DNA of 64,000 nucleotides from Spisula solida (GCA_947247005.1 OX365955.1:134001-198000), one strand, 5' to 3'; shown: positions 34,976-46,365, counted from the first letter of the stretch. The notes: a model not told the origin generated them from the letters alone. Made by a program: numbers and translations.

Positions 34976-35766
34976 TGTTTGATATAAATGAAGACTTTTG
35001 TGACAATTTCAATGAGAAACTAGATTGCGGGTCGGATACAGGAGTTCTGTGCAAGTTTCGGATGACGGTATTTCGGATAACGATACTTCCAATTCTTGAT
35101 GAATGACAGTTTAAACGTTTTAAAAATGTAGACATTAGTGAAACTAGAACATATATTGAACGAAACTAAAGTTAATGCCACAGTGTATAAAACAAGAAGT
35201 GATATCAGGGTGTTTGAAGAAAGGACAGCTACTGTCAGAGCTGGTGTGCATGAGACAAGGATTGGAGTCATCTCTGCCAATGAGCTTGCCACAATTCTTG
35301 CCAGATCTTATCAAGGTATGTAGGCTATACACATGATTATTATTTCATAAAAATTACATAAATAAATATTGAATATCAAGATACTTTTTCACCAGTCCTT
35401 TGTACATCCCACCCGGAGATTCATATAGCAGTTCTAAACTATAACAAACATAATGTGGAATTACTTTTTAAGCAAATGGTCAAGGATAAGGAAAACTTTA
35501 TCATGATTATTAACATAATTAATTATATAGCATTTATCAGGTAGCAGTTTGAACAAAAATTGTCTTTTGTTTTTGCAGACTTGTAAGAAACTATTAACAT
35601 GTAGAGGTTTGGCTTCTAATATAGATTATGATTTTATTTTTTTTTCAGATAAACTTGAGCAGTCAGTCAGTGTATACAGTATGGTTAAACAATGGTGTGT
35701 TTGTTGGGCTACGATGTCGACAAGACCATGTGAACTTAATGTCGGAAGATAAAGATCTATCATACA
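34976..35766 (+). pseudogene. Crypton/DUF3504-like tyrosine recombinase fragment, decayed
   Basis: Two coding blocks are visible. The first (34976-35315) starts MFDINEDFCDNFNEKLD, shifts frame in an acidic stretch (SDDGISDNDTSNS), continues RFKNVDIS and then LEHILNETKVNA, TRSDIRVFEE. This resembles the N-terminal SAM-like domain of KIAA1958/QRICH1-type DUF3504 proteins, which derive from Crypton recombinases. It ends at a donor-like AAG|GTATGT near 35315. The second follows a strong acceptor TTTTTTTTTCAG at 35648 and reads SVYTVWLNNGVFVGLRCRQD, like the recombinase core, with a stop after about 45 codons. Frameshifts and the missing catalytic C-terminus indicate a relic. Assignment by motif memory only. 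Confidence 0.5.
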
Positions 35767-35875
35767 TGTCAAAAGAGTTGTTTCATTAAATTGATTGAGT
35801 TAATACGTTATTTATTATTCCTTATCTTTCTACTGTACTTTTGCCCAAATTGTATAGTTAATTAATAAAATTGTC

Positions 35876-35996
35876 AATAATCAAGTGTTTTTATAATGAC
35901 CTTGTTATTGGGCTTCAGACAGTCATATTAGCCTGAGGCCGAAATATGACAGTCTTCAGATCAATAACAAGGCCATTATGAAAACACTTAATTATT
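35876..35996. mobile_element. Foldback element, 121 bp
   Basis: AATAATCAAGTGTTTTTATA...CCTTGTTATTG at the left pairs with CAATAACAAGG...ATGAAAACACTTAATTATT at the right. GTCATATT/AATATGAC continues the stem. Confidence 0.8.
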
Positions 35997-36004
35997 AACA
36001 TTAT

Positions 36005-36300
36005 AGTATCAGCCATGAGTATAATAATATAGTAGCTTGGCTGATGAGACATATTATGGACATGTATCAGCCAACTGTATAATAATATAGTAGCTTGGCT
36101 GATGAGACATATTATGGACATGTATCAGCCAACTGTATAATAATATAGTAGCTTGGCTGATGAGACATATTATGGACATGTATCAGCCAACAGTATAATA
36201 ATATAGTAGCTTGGCTGATGAGACATATTATGGACATGTATCAGCCATGAGTATAATAATATGGTACATTTTTTGTACCTTGGCTGATGAGACGTAGACA
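36005..36300. repeat. 58-bp hairpin satellite, block 4 (about 5 units)
   Basis: The most homogeneous block. Each unit has AGTAGCTTGGCTGATGAGAC ... ATGTATCAGCCAAC with an exact 58-bp period, shown by a 2-base advance per 60. Confidence 0.92.
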
Positions 36301-36464
36301 TATACAAATGGTGATTTGACAATTTATCGATGTGGTTTTAATAAAGATACCAGATTTATATAGCGCCCTTTTCATGCGAACGCACGTTCAAAGGCACGTT
36401 ACATTATGTTGTTGCAGCCACAAGGGAAAAATTGATTCCATACCCAAATTACCACTAAACCGGG

Positions 36465-36575
36465 CATTTCAGAAACTTTGTATATCAATGATTTAGCTGA
36501 CCACATAACCTCATAAGTATGTTTATTTGCCGATGACAATAAATATATTCTCAGCACACCTTGTTACTACAAAAG
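36465..36575 (+). pseudogene. LINE reverse transcriptase scrap
   Basis: Plus-strand reading gives LYINDLADHITS, one TAA, then VCLFADDNKYIL. The YIND-L...LFADD spacing is that of the RT palm of Jockey/RTE/CR1-type LINEs. Only about 35 codons are recognisable. Confidence 0.65.
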
Positions 36576-36721
36576 GTGTCATCTGACCAATTACAATATT
36601 AAAAGTATGAGCAAGCCTGATCGAATACACCCAAACAGAAAGGTCCAAGGGAGGTAATCCAATTATCTATAAGAACTAGCTGGTCAGAGTTGTCTTTCTT
36701 TTACAACTTAAAATACACCAC

Positions 36722-36876
36722 ATTAGGTCTTTTCGACTGGGCTTTTCGTGGAGCAGGTTACAGTCTGGTTCCCGTTCTAATTTTACAGTTGTAATACTGT
36801 AATAGTGCTGTAATTATGGGGACGGGAACCAGGCCAAAACTTGCTTCACGAAACAGCCCAGTCGAAAAGGCCTAAT
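36722..36876. mobile_element. Foldback element, 155 bp
   Basis: ATTAGGTCTTTTCGACTGGG pairs with CCCAGTCGAAAAGGCCTAAT. Stems continue (TTTCGTG/CACGAAA; CTGGTTCCCGT/ACGGGAACCAG) to a centre rich in ACTGTAAT. Confidence 0.88.
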
Positions 36877-37040
36877 ACAAACAGACAATACTCCACCAGC
36901 CAGGCTTCGGACAATCAAAGGTAACAAGAGACATAACATACCATATTACAGGTATAACATTTTCAACAGACAATAAGTCACATAATATATAAGATCGATT
37001 TAGACAATAGACATTCAACCCAATAATTGAATTGAATAAT

Positions 37041-37126
37041 ATCGAATTTATTAAACGAGTTGAATAAAATGCGAGGCTCTGTCGAGCATTTTATCGATTT
37101 TATTCAACGAGTTTAATAAATTCGAT
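37041..37126. mobile_element. Foldback element, 86 bp
   Basis: ATCGAATTTATTAAACGAGT and ACTCG...: the right arm CAACGAGTTTAATAAATTCGAT complements the left arm. GAATAAAATGC / GCATTTTATCGATTTTATTC extends the stem around GAGGCTCTGTC. Confidence 0.8.
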
Positions 37127-38729
37127 GTGGAAACTCACAAATGTAATGTTCTTTTTATCACATGATTTTATCTGGTCTATAAGACTTAAAACTCGATTAT
37201 TTGGACAGGTTTTAAGTGACAACTGTAATGAATACTTGGATTTCTATGTTATTATCGTATGATCGTTTGTTATGAACGCATAAAGTTCATTATTCGATCT
37301 GGCAATCGATTATGTTGATTACTATGTTTGAAAAACATGTTGCTGTACGTTCACTGCGGTGACAGGAAGGAGCAAACATGGCGACTTACTTGTCGAAATT
37401 ACACATAGACATGAAGGTGTTTTTACGTAAACAGAACACCAGCATCTAATTTCAAGCCTGACATGCTCTTGCGACGATCGATTATAAAGTATATCCAGTG
37501 AGTTCGTATTATAAAATACAACAATGATAACGTTGGACATTTTGAAAAAAATGTATTTTTCATTCGGAAATCGCCTTTATTTTAGTGTTAGCATTTGAAT
37601 AAGGCAACTATATGGCATATTTTACATCACGCGCAAGAGCTAGAATGGTTTTCTATCATATTCAAATGTATAATAAAAACAGATGACATATGGTGTTTGA
37701 AATAACGTTTTGCAAGTGTGTGTTTTTCAAGCAATTTCGGGGGTTACAATGCACCTTAAGGTTTTCTCTAGTTTTGATCATAACTACCAAGCGTCTGAAT
37801 TCACTGGAAATGTCACGGCGACCTAGTCAACTCTGAAATGTGTTTCCAACCCAATAAATATGGATTTGGTGGTCACCCAAAGGTGGTATTGTGTTTATCG
37901 GTGCTGTACACATACTGGCACGGATAGCACATTGTCTATGACAAACATAGTCAGAATATGATGTCACCAGAAAGGCAGAAACCTTAGTCTAATAGCATGT
38001 AGTGGTTTTCGAAATGCGTAATTGCGCTTTTGGTACGAAATACAACACAATTTCGTTTCTATAAGAACGTTGGACGTTTGCTTTAATAGAGGTAGGCTCT
38101 TAATCAAAATATTTCGCCTGTGTCACAAATACAAACCTTTAATAATTGCCGTTCGAGTATTGACCGGCGTATTCATGGCTAATCAGACCGGAGGCCTGTC
38201 GAATGATCAACAGGATTGTCGGACAAATCTGATGGGTAGTTTAGCGACAAAAAGATTTGTCGGTGACCACACGATAATGGGTTGTATCCAAAGGTCAATC
38301 ATCATTATGTTCCTGGCATGTACACGTACTACAAGATACCTTGGCATCGAATACACGCCGGATACAAGGGCATTGTCTGGCGCACGGGTTATTTGTAACC
38401 AATTATTACATTATACCTGGGTCCATAACTTAAATAGCTTCTGGTCACTAGGTTTCATCACATTGCGATATATTCTACTGATAGAACACTCTCTTCGATA
38501 TACGTACCGCATGAACCTAGCTAACTCGCTATTCAATTCAAAGCTGACTTCTGGTGAGAACGTGAAGCCAAGATTATCCGAGGGAGAATTAACTAAAAAG
38601 TGCAATGTAGCTTTATGAACACATAATTGGAGAGACAATAGATGTAACTGGCGAAGGACCAGATTTTCCGGTTGATGTGGCGGTGCATGATTTACATACA
38701 TAACCATCTTGCGTGTGGTCTATAAGAGG
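37127..38729. other. No recognised gene; 198-codon open frame unexplained
   Basis: A plus-strand frame is open from about 38022 to 38618, but it starts at a non-ATG codon and its product matches nothing I recognise. I do not call it a gene. It lies just upstream of an RT fragment in the same orientation and could be part of that element. Confidence 0.3.
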
Positions 38730-39015
38730 GTTGGACAAGTGGTCCTGTGGTGACAGACATAAAAGTTCATGTCGAACGATATTGTGAAAAGATTTATGAA
38801 AAGTCGGGTATTAATTTATTTTTGTCTGTTAAATATTCTGGAGTTATTCTTGACAAAACAAGATGTTTCTTCTCTTAGTACGTATGATTTTTCTACATTA
38901 TATACTACGCTGCTACATGCTCGTATCAAAGTCAAATTAATAGCGTTGGTAGAGTAGACATTTGGTAGAGAAAAGACTACTTTTCTAGCGTGTAACTATT
39001 CTAAAAAAGGGCCGC
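38730..39015 (+). pseudogene. Reverse transcriptase fragment of the YDFSTLYTT type
   Basis: First frame: HVERYCEKIYEKSGINLF ... SVKYSGVILDK. After a one-base slip the second frame gives LSTYDFSTLYTTLLHARIKV, and across a TAG, TFGREKTTFLACNYSKKG. The DFSTLYTTLPH block carries the first catalytic Asp of an RT found in repetitive, Penelope-like elements of molluscs and fish, as I recall. The YLDD half is absent. It is truncated and frameshifted. Confidence 0.6.
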
Positions 39016-39616
39016 AGGTTATATTGGATAGTCAAAAGTAAAAAGTCCATGGAGGGGCACGTGACCTGTTCTCGATGGTTTACGATTTCAAAAAAAATAT
39101 CTAACAAAAGAAGCATTTGGTAAGAATGTCGTGAAACCAGACTAATTTAATTTTTCCATGCGGATAACATTTATCGCATTACAATAGTTTATTTACCAAA
39201 GAAATCAGAACTATTCCGAAATTTCACTGTGAACGCGAGACCACGAATCTAAACAGCTGGTGTCTGCAGCTGCATTAGCTTCCCGGTCCATAATAAATAT
39301 AGTGGGCAATGGACTACACCCCGTAGAGAACACATCGCTAGATTAACAGAAGCATGGTATTGATTCATGATAAATATGTTTCTAATTATTTTGAATTTGT
39401 TCATTCGTTCGGCACATACATGTACCACAACCAAATAATTGGAGAATATTTGTTTGTTTAAACTGAGTACGATTTATATCTCATCATGGCATTTGTGAAG
39501 TTGGCACTACATACGACATTGAACATTGGACATTCCATTTTTTTTAATGTTGTTATGAGAAGCAACATTGAACATTCGATTTTTTTAATGTTGTTCCCCA
39601 TAACATTTAACTTTTT
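39016..39616. other. No gene seen
   Basis: A short duplication of AACATTGAACATTSSATTTTTTTTAATG (39520-39590) is the only structure noted. Confidence 0.35.
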
Positions 39617-40081
39617 AGCTCACCTGTCACAAAGTGAAAGAGTGAGCTTTTGTGATCACTCTTCGTCTGTCGTCCGTCCGTCCGTCCGTCCGTCCACAAT
39701 TACTTGTGTAGACACTAGAGGTCACAGTTTTAGCTTAATCATTATGAAACTTAGTCACAATGATCATCTCAACAAAATCTAGATCAAGTTCGATATTGGG
39801 TCATCGGGGGTCAACAACTAGCTCACAAGGTCAAATAATAGAAAAACCTTGTGTAGTCACTAGAGGTCACAGTTTTGGCCTGATCTTTACGAAACTTGGT
39901 CACAATGATCATCTTAACAAAAAAATTGGGTCAAGTTCGATATTGGTTTATCTTTGGTTAAAAACTAGGTCATTAGGTCAAATCATATGAAAACCTTGTG
40001 TAGTCACTAGAGGCCACAATATTGGCCTAATCTGTATGAAACTTGGTCACAATGATCATCTCACCCTTTGGGCCCTCTTGT
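39617..40081 (+). repeat. AGCTCACC dispersed repeat, copy 6 (short)
   Basis: Left end AGCTCACCTGTCACAAAGTG with (GTCC)n; right end CCCTTTGGGCCCTCTTGT. About 2.5 units, with an internal deletion just before the right end (CATCTC|ACCCTTTGGG). Confidence 0.9.
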
Positions 40082-40362
40082 ATGACAATACTATGCATAC
40101 TTCAATTTCAGATTTGTTAACAAAAATGTCAGGTTCCAGTATGTCCAAGAAGTGTGTCAGATTTGATCAATTTTTCTCAGATCATTGGTGAGTAGACTAA
40201 GAGTCTAAAATGTTTGAGACTTGCGCATGATGCAGGAGATCTGGCATGTATGCATAGATTTGCCTCATGATCAATGAAGTACACCAAACAAACCACATCA
40301 CTAAATTACACGGTCTGGTGTAACAGGAGTCATTCTAAAAATAAAGCATAGTAAAATCCCTG

Positions 40363-40445
40363 TGCCTCTATACATGTAGCTCAGTAGTAAGAGCGCTTGT
40401 CATCTAATCTGGCTACCGGGGTTCAAATACGGGTGGAGGCACTCG
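40363..40445 (+). other. tRNA-like SINE head or tRNA pseudogene
   Basis: A box TAGCTCAGTAGTAAGAGCG (40378-40396) and B box GGGTTCAAATAC (40419-40430). A 7-bp acceptor-like pair GTGCCTC/GAGGCAC can be drawn, but about six extra bases precede the D arm and no 5-bp anticodon stem forms. Best read as a tRNA-derived SINE start. Confidence 0.45.
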
Positions 40446-41320
40446 TATGCCTGCCATATTTCAGCAGAAAGCTATTTAAACTGGCAAATTCAGGCTATGC
40501 TCTGCATTTAAAACAAATTAACAGTTTTAACATATTTTAAATTTTAACCTACCTTTTGATAAAATAACTGCTAGATTTAGGTACTCCAAGAATAAACAAC
40601 AATTTGTCAAGCAACAAAATAAGACTGCACACTAAGACAACAAGTTGAATACGTTAATGGAATTTTATAGTTTACCCTACTTCTTTGTCCAATCACAAGC
40701 TAGGGATTTTCAAATTTTTGGACCTCTAATCCATTTATTTGTGCAATGGACACAATATCTAGTAAGTGGTTCATGAAGTAAATCCATTTATTAGAGTTGT
40801 GCGGTCGAGGTTTGAATTTGAAAATGAACTGTGAAGTTTGAGTAAATGTAAGAGGGATTTTTTCAACATATTAACAAAATGAACAGTATTGTAAAGTAGT
40901 ACCCAACCGTAACTATTTATTTTATCAGTAACTACATTGTACATTAAAGATTACAGTACAGTAGTACCCGTGTATCACGTTCAGAATGCTCGGAATTACA
41001 GAAACAATATTAATCACCATTATTCGCTAAGTGAAACGACTAAATATTCGAATGAATTGTCTCGAAAATTGTGCAGTCTCCAATTTTCGTCAGTTTACAG
41101 TGGACATCAAACCACGACGCATTAAATCTTACCATAGCGCACGGGTTTCTCGGGTACAGTCAACTTACTCTCTGTACTATAGAAAACGCTTGAGTGGCCT
41201 GCCTTTTGATATAACCACGGGTGTATATATTGTCTACTATAGCGATTAAGAATATACTTGAGATATGAGCAGATGCTTAGATAACTTTTATCAAATTTAA
41301 ATTTTGGAAGTTATTGCCTG
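40446..41320. other. No gene seen
   Basis: A stretch near 40795-40860 (GTGCGGTCGAGGTTTGAATT ... AGTTTGAGTAAAT) recurs in reverse at 44150-44210, so a small dispersed repeat is present. Nothing coding was recognised. Confidence 0.4.
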
Positions 41321-41452
41321 TGCACGTGTAAGTATAACATGCGCACGTGATATTTAAAATATTTCCTGTTTCATACATGTTCACGTGATAGTAACACATG
41401 TGCACATGATAGCTAATACGTGGCCACGTGGTAATTACACGTGCGCACGTGG
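41321..41452. promoter_or_regulatory. Cluster of CACGTG-type E-boxes
   Basis: In about 130 bp there are GCACGTGTAAG, CGCACGTGATA, TTCACGTGATA, GCCACGTGGTA, ACACGTGCGCACGTGG and a variant GCACATGAT. Spacing of 20-35 bp suggests a degenerate short tandem unit. Function as a bHLH binding array is only inferred. Confidence 0.4.
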
Positions 41453-41756
41453 ACAATAAAATGTTTCCTGTGTTCCCTCTTTGCTACCGTAATTGATTGT
41501 CATATGACATAACACAAATGTTATACTGAAGAAACACTGACAGAAACTGATGGAAATTATTGAGCATCGGGAGGCACTGGGTCCTCGTGGTCCTGGGGAA
41601 GCTTCTGGAAAGTCATAAGACAATTTGTGAAATATATGTGTTCTGGTTTTATGCAATGGCAGTCAGCACGTACCCAAATACTACCCCGGCCAAATCGGAT
41701 TTTACCACTCTTTACTATGTTATGACAGGTTACTTTCAATATTTCCGATTATAAAA

Positions 41757-42428
41757 GTGCCTGTCACATTTGTAGCCGTGTAGGTTTATTATTCATTGGA
41801 ATTGTATATTACGGGTATCAACGTGTAGCTACTATATTTTACTTTCAGGATATATCAACACTTTAGTCATTAGATACACACCCGTTTACACACCGAACGT
41901 CAGAATCAAGAATACAATTCCTCAATTAGGTCGCTAACTAAGACGTTCAGCAAAACCCAGATTTTCACGCTTGTAAACGTGAATTTTGCCTTGAAACAGA
42001 ATGTATGCTTCACAATTTACCTCACATGCCAATTAAACATCGCAATATTTCACTAGATCGATAATTAAAAAAAAATGAACGAAATTCGCCACCGTCAATT
42101 TCCAATTTTATTTAGTATTCCGATAACCTTTCGACCTCAACAGATTTCGAAGCGATCGTTTGATTGGCTAGAGTGTGTGTCACGTCATTCATAGTTGTTC
42201 AATCGTGTAAGCTCGGCCATTTCCGTTTGTGTCCGGTGTATATACTGAACTTCTTAATTGATGACCAAAAGAAATCGCGATTTGACTTATATTGTGTTAA
42301 TGGTGTGTATTTAAGGACTAAACTGTTTATATATCTGGAAAGTAAAATATCTTCGCTACACGATGATACCTGTAAGATAGCATTTGAGTGAATAAATAAA
42401 AGAATACGACAAGTTATGTGACAGGCAC
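41757..42428. mobile_element. MITE copy B, ~100-bp inverted termini (GTGCCTGTCACA family)
   Basis: Left GTGCCTGTCACATTTGTAGC and right TTATGTGACAGGCAC are complementary, extending through TTATTATTCATT, TATTACGGGTATCAACGTGT and ATATTTTACTTTC. Related to 17291-17589. Similarity of the two loci continues right of the element (GGTACGTGCAGGCTGCCTAT), so the duplicated unit may be larger than the MITE. Confidence 0.8.
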
Positions 42429-42987
42429 TCCATTCTTCGTGATTCACCTTTCTTATATAGGTAAACAATGGGAAGGTTGATATGACTTGTGAAGTAGTAG
42501 GGTACGTGCAGGCTGCCTATGGTTTTATGCGTCACTCCACTAGTCTCGGAGATGTACTGCCGACTGAACGCATAAGGTTCCCCGGTGTGTGAGGGAAGCT
42601 ACCCCCCCCCCCGATGTTTCGGGTAAGCTTCGGGAAAAATTGATACATTTAGTGTCATCGCGAGTGCATCGGGAATATACGCCAGTGATTATTAATATCG
42701 ACTTGCTAATCACTCGTCCGTTTACTTTAGTGTAGAGAGTAAAATAAACCCGAGAACACCGTGCGCGGCGCTGTATATACATCGCGGTTAGAAATTTACT
42801 GTAAACTGAAAAAAATGGAAGTATACGCAGTTTCGAGTAGAGCTCATTTGTACCTATTGAAGACCGTTTTAACCATATACATGTATATATAAACTGACGC
42901 AAAAAAGGAACGCTACACCTACCTGTATGTTCGGATATTTCATACGTTAGGATAGTAACAATATAATTTCTTCTCAAAGAATAAAAT

Positions 42988-43160
42988 TTAGAGGTGTGCA
43001 AACATGTCTACAAATTCCCATTTGGTATTATCGCCATTAAGATGTTCAAAATTGCGATCCAAAAACGTTACCCTACCCAAGATGTCAGTATCGCGTATGC
43101 CCTCCATGTCCTGCAACAACTGCTGACAATCTTCGCCTAGTTGATCCACACAAGCTTAAC
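42988..43160 (-). other. Unrecognised coding-like fragment
   Basis: A minus-strand frame of 56 codons ends in TAA at 42988 and reads DQLGEDCQQLLQDMEG ... LGRVTFLDRNFEHLNG. The balanced, acidic, low-repeat composition looks like real protein rather than noise, but there is no start codon and no family I can name. It may be a transposon relic or an exon. Confidence 0.25.
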
Positions 43161-44290
43161 AGCACTCGTACATTGAGATAGCGTACTCACAGTGTGAAAT
43201 GCCTGAACGTTTCGTAGCTGACGTTAAAACTGACGTAAACGGCGATTTAGGACGTCACACAATTGTTCCATAGGAATGTATTCTAGGAAAAATGCTGGGT
43301 ATTGTAAAACATCACAGTCGACCACAATTACTTTTCACATGAGAAGAAGTCAATAGTGACGTTGTCAAGCGGACACACAGGTGACGTTAACGGATATAAA
43401 CGTCTTGTCGTACAGAGGTCACACGCGGTGCATCTGAGCGAGACATATCAATAACAATTTAACATTCATTGTGAATTTCACCTTATAAATTAACTTCAGC
43501 ACGTAACTGCACTTTTTCGACTGGAAATACCTCCTGGTAAAGGAGCAGGAGGGGCACGTGCGAATCATGCGTCGTACCATACCTGGGCACATCGGGATTT
43601 TCTCTTCGCTTCGGTAGGCGCGTTCTTAGCTTGATCGATGATGTGTCGATAATCACGGAAATATTTTGGAAAATAAAAAAGTTATTCACTTTTTTCAATG
43701 TAGCGTTTTTTCTTGACGTCAATATATTGTATAAAATGACGATGTGAGATTTAATTTACAAGACGTGATTTAAAGTTCAAAATCTCATCGTAAGTTTAAC
43801 GTGACATTGCGTAATTTTTTACATACATGCAATTATGTTTAGATTCGTGTTTTCACGCCGTTTCTCAGCATTGTGTAAGTTATATACGGTGGCAGATTCA
43901 TCTGAGCTGTTTTGTTGGACTTTATCCCAGCAAGTACTGACTTACCCTTCCAGAAGGAACCGGCAACTTCTACTCATGTGGCGGACAGGACAATTGTTCA
44001 ATATTCATGAAAGGGTATGCATATGGCCAACCGCGACCGAGACACATCCCACTTTTAGATATTTTCAATAAAAAGATGAAATACAATGTTACGGATATTA
44101 ACTGCCTTACAATAATGTTCTTTTGATTTTATGTTGAGAAAACCCCTCTTAATTTACTCAAACTTCACAGTTCATTTTCAAATTCAAACCTCGACCGCAC
44201 AACTCTATTAGGACAATTTCGCTGTGTCCATATATGGAAAACTAGATCCGCCTTCCCTCTAAATTGTACAGTTATTATTACCAGCTTATA
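43161..44290. other. No gene seen
   Basis: Unclassified DNA. The 44150-44210 part is the reverse of a stretch at 40795-40860. Confidence 0.35.
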
Positions 44291-45170
44291 TACGAGGGGT
44301 GATCAACAAATACAAGGAAAAAAACCCTAATTTCTTTATTCGTCATTGTAAGTGAATGAAATTTTCTATACATGAAGATAAATGTATTTCAAGTTGATTC
44401 ACCGCTGATCATCAATGTTAACCAAAGTCGAAACGAATGCGGTTTCCTATGGCAACATCACTCGACATTATCAAAGATCATACATTCTCCAGTATTCTTT
44501 GACATTATGCGGCCCAAATGTTCATATTGTTTCTAACGTTGGACGTAGCAAACGATGACGTATCATTCGTGCGTTATGAATACTACATTCATGATTTCAA
44601 AAACAAGTTTTAATGTCACAATTCCGTTTTAGAACTATTCGCTTCGAAGTCGTCAGAAAATGAGTGCGATACAGAAATCGGCGATGAAGTGTGGTTGCGA
44701 TTGAAACGTCATAACATACATACTAATGGCAATATTGCACAAAGCAACAACAACCGGGGTATGTAATAGCAAACCAAACAGGTGTATGTTTGGTATATTT
44801 ATGCTATCATATGTAGCCCTGTGAAATCAATGCCGACATGCAAATAGGCTATACGACGTCAATAACAAATGACGCCATCAATACTGATGATCTCCAATAG
44901 CTAATTCTTATATCTTACATGTAAGTTGTAAAGGAAAAAATGAGTTTCGGTTTACAGCTCTATGAAGTGTATCTGGTTGTACAGCTACTTTTTAAAGTTA
45001 CAGTTTCTATGTTGTTTGACCAAATTTTACCTCGAGTTTAATGTTTTATAGCTATGTACATTGTGTATTTGTAATACCTCAATCTTTTATATGACCAATT
45101 ATTTTAAGTGTTGGTCACGTTATAAAGATTTCAAAGCATATTCCCGCGTATTTGTTGATCATCCCTCGTA
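44291..45170. mobile_element. Mariner-like MITE, ~880 bp, TA-flanked
   Basis: Inverted ends CGAGGGGTGATCAACAAATA (left) and TATTTGTTGATCATCCCTCG (right) with one mismatch, flanked by TA at 44291-44292 and 45169-45170. CGAGGGGTGATCA is a classic mariner terminus and TA its target. No transposase frame was seen. Confidence 0.8.
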
Positions 45171-46365
45171 CATACAATCTTGCCTTATTTTACCATCATT
45201 ACTCCATTAATGGGCATGCTATTGTTTGCAAACAAAAGCATTGGAAATGACACCAAAAAGTGGGCGGGTAAACTATAAGCCGGTTATAGATCACATATTA
45301 GAATAATATGATCGATAACCTATACATAACTCCTGTTATGTATGCAATCTAACATTGACTGGGATTGTTCTCTGTTTATATAATAAGTCATTGATGTCAG
45401 GTGTCAGGAATGGTTTACTTGAACACCAGTCCTAATAGACCTTGAGCTGACAATTAACCCTGCTCCCCCCCAGGGGGAATTTTCAACACTATGATTTTCT
45501 TAAACCTTATGGTAGTTGGCATTCACAGACAAAAGTTTGCAAGTTTCTGTTGGGGCTTTAACGAGTTACGGAGATTTGAAATACGTGACTATGCGATTTT
45601 CTACAGGAATCACTCATTTTGCTTATATGATATTATAAACATGCTAATTGTTCAAGAAATCATGTGAATAAGACATTTATGTATGTTAAATGTATTTAAA
45701 ATTGAAACTATCAGTTGTACAAATTATTCTAGGCAAAACATGTGATATAACATACGTAATTTACGTTACTTTGCATGAAATTACTAAAATATTAAAAAAA
45801 CAGTCAACGTACATGACGTTTTTAAGTTAAGAAATGATGATACTGATTAGTACGCAGTTCAATATTGTATATAGCTATAGTACAACTACACAAATAATTA
45901 ATTGATATGAAATGCCATGTAAATTACGTTACCTTTAAAAAATATGGGTTTTTTTCAACAATATTTCAGTTAAAATTCCGGTATAACACATATAGTGGGG
46001 TGACAATTGGTGATTTTTGGGGGTAGCTAGGTGACAGCTAAAGTAGAACAAGCAATGTTATATACCAAAATGTTCGCCTATGTATGTACTATATGGAACT
46101 GCCGGCATAAATTGTCAACACGTGGTGTGGACCCGGAAATTCAAGATGGCGTTCAAGATGGCCGCCATAATTTACAAATATACTTAAAATTCTATGTTCT
46201 CATGCATTTTTATTTATTTATGTATATAGTCACACATTTTTGCTTAGATATTATTTATTTGATAATGTACATCATATGGACATACAAGACTGACCACTTT
46301 GAAGTCAATGTCAATGTCATTTCAAGGTCAAGTTACGAAAAATATGCCCTATGGGATATGCAACA
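45171..46365. other. No gene seen
   Basis: A short duplication TTCAAGATGGCGTTCAAGAT lies at 46140. No domain recognised. Confidence 0.35.

Noticed and set aside
38022..38618. 198-codon plus-strand frame as a gene
   Set aside because: No ATG start and no recognisable domain; could be chance or part of a decayed element.
40363..40445. Functional tRNA gene
   Set aside because: A and B boxes and an acceptor pair exist, but the anticodon stem fails and extra bases precede the D arm.
42601..42612. Poly-C run as a biological signal
   Set aside because: Single homopolymer of 12 bases; no partner motif, and prone to sequencing error.
42540..43001. 153-codon minus-strand frame
   Set aside because: Includes a poly-C-derived Gly run, has no domain, and overlaps another frame of equal merit.
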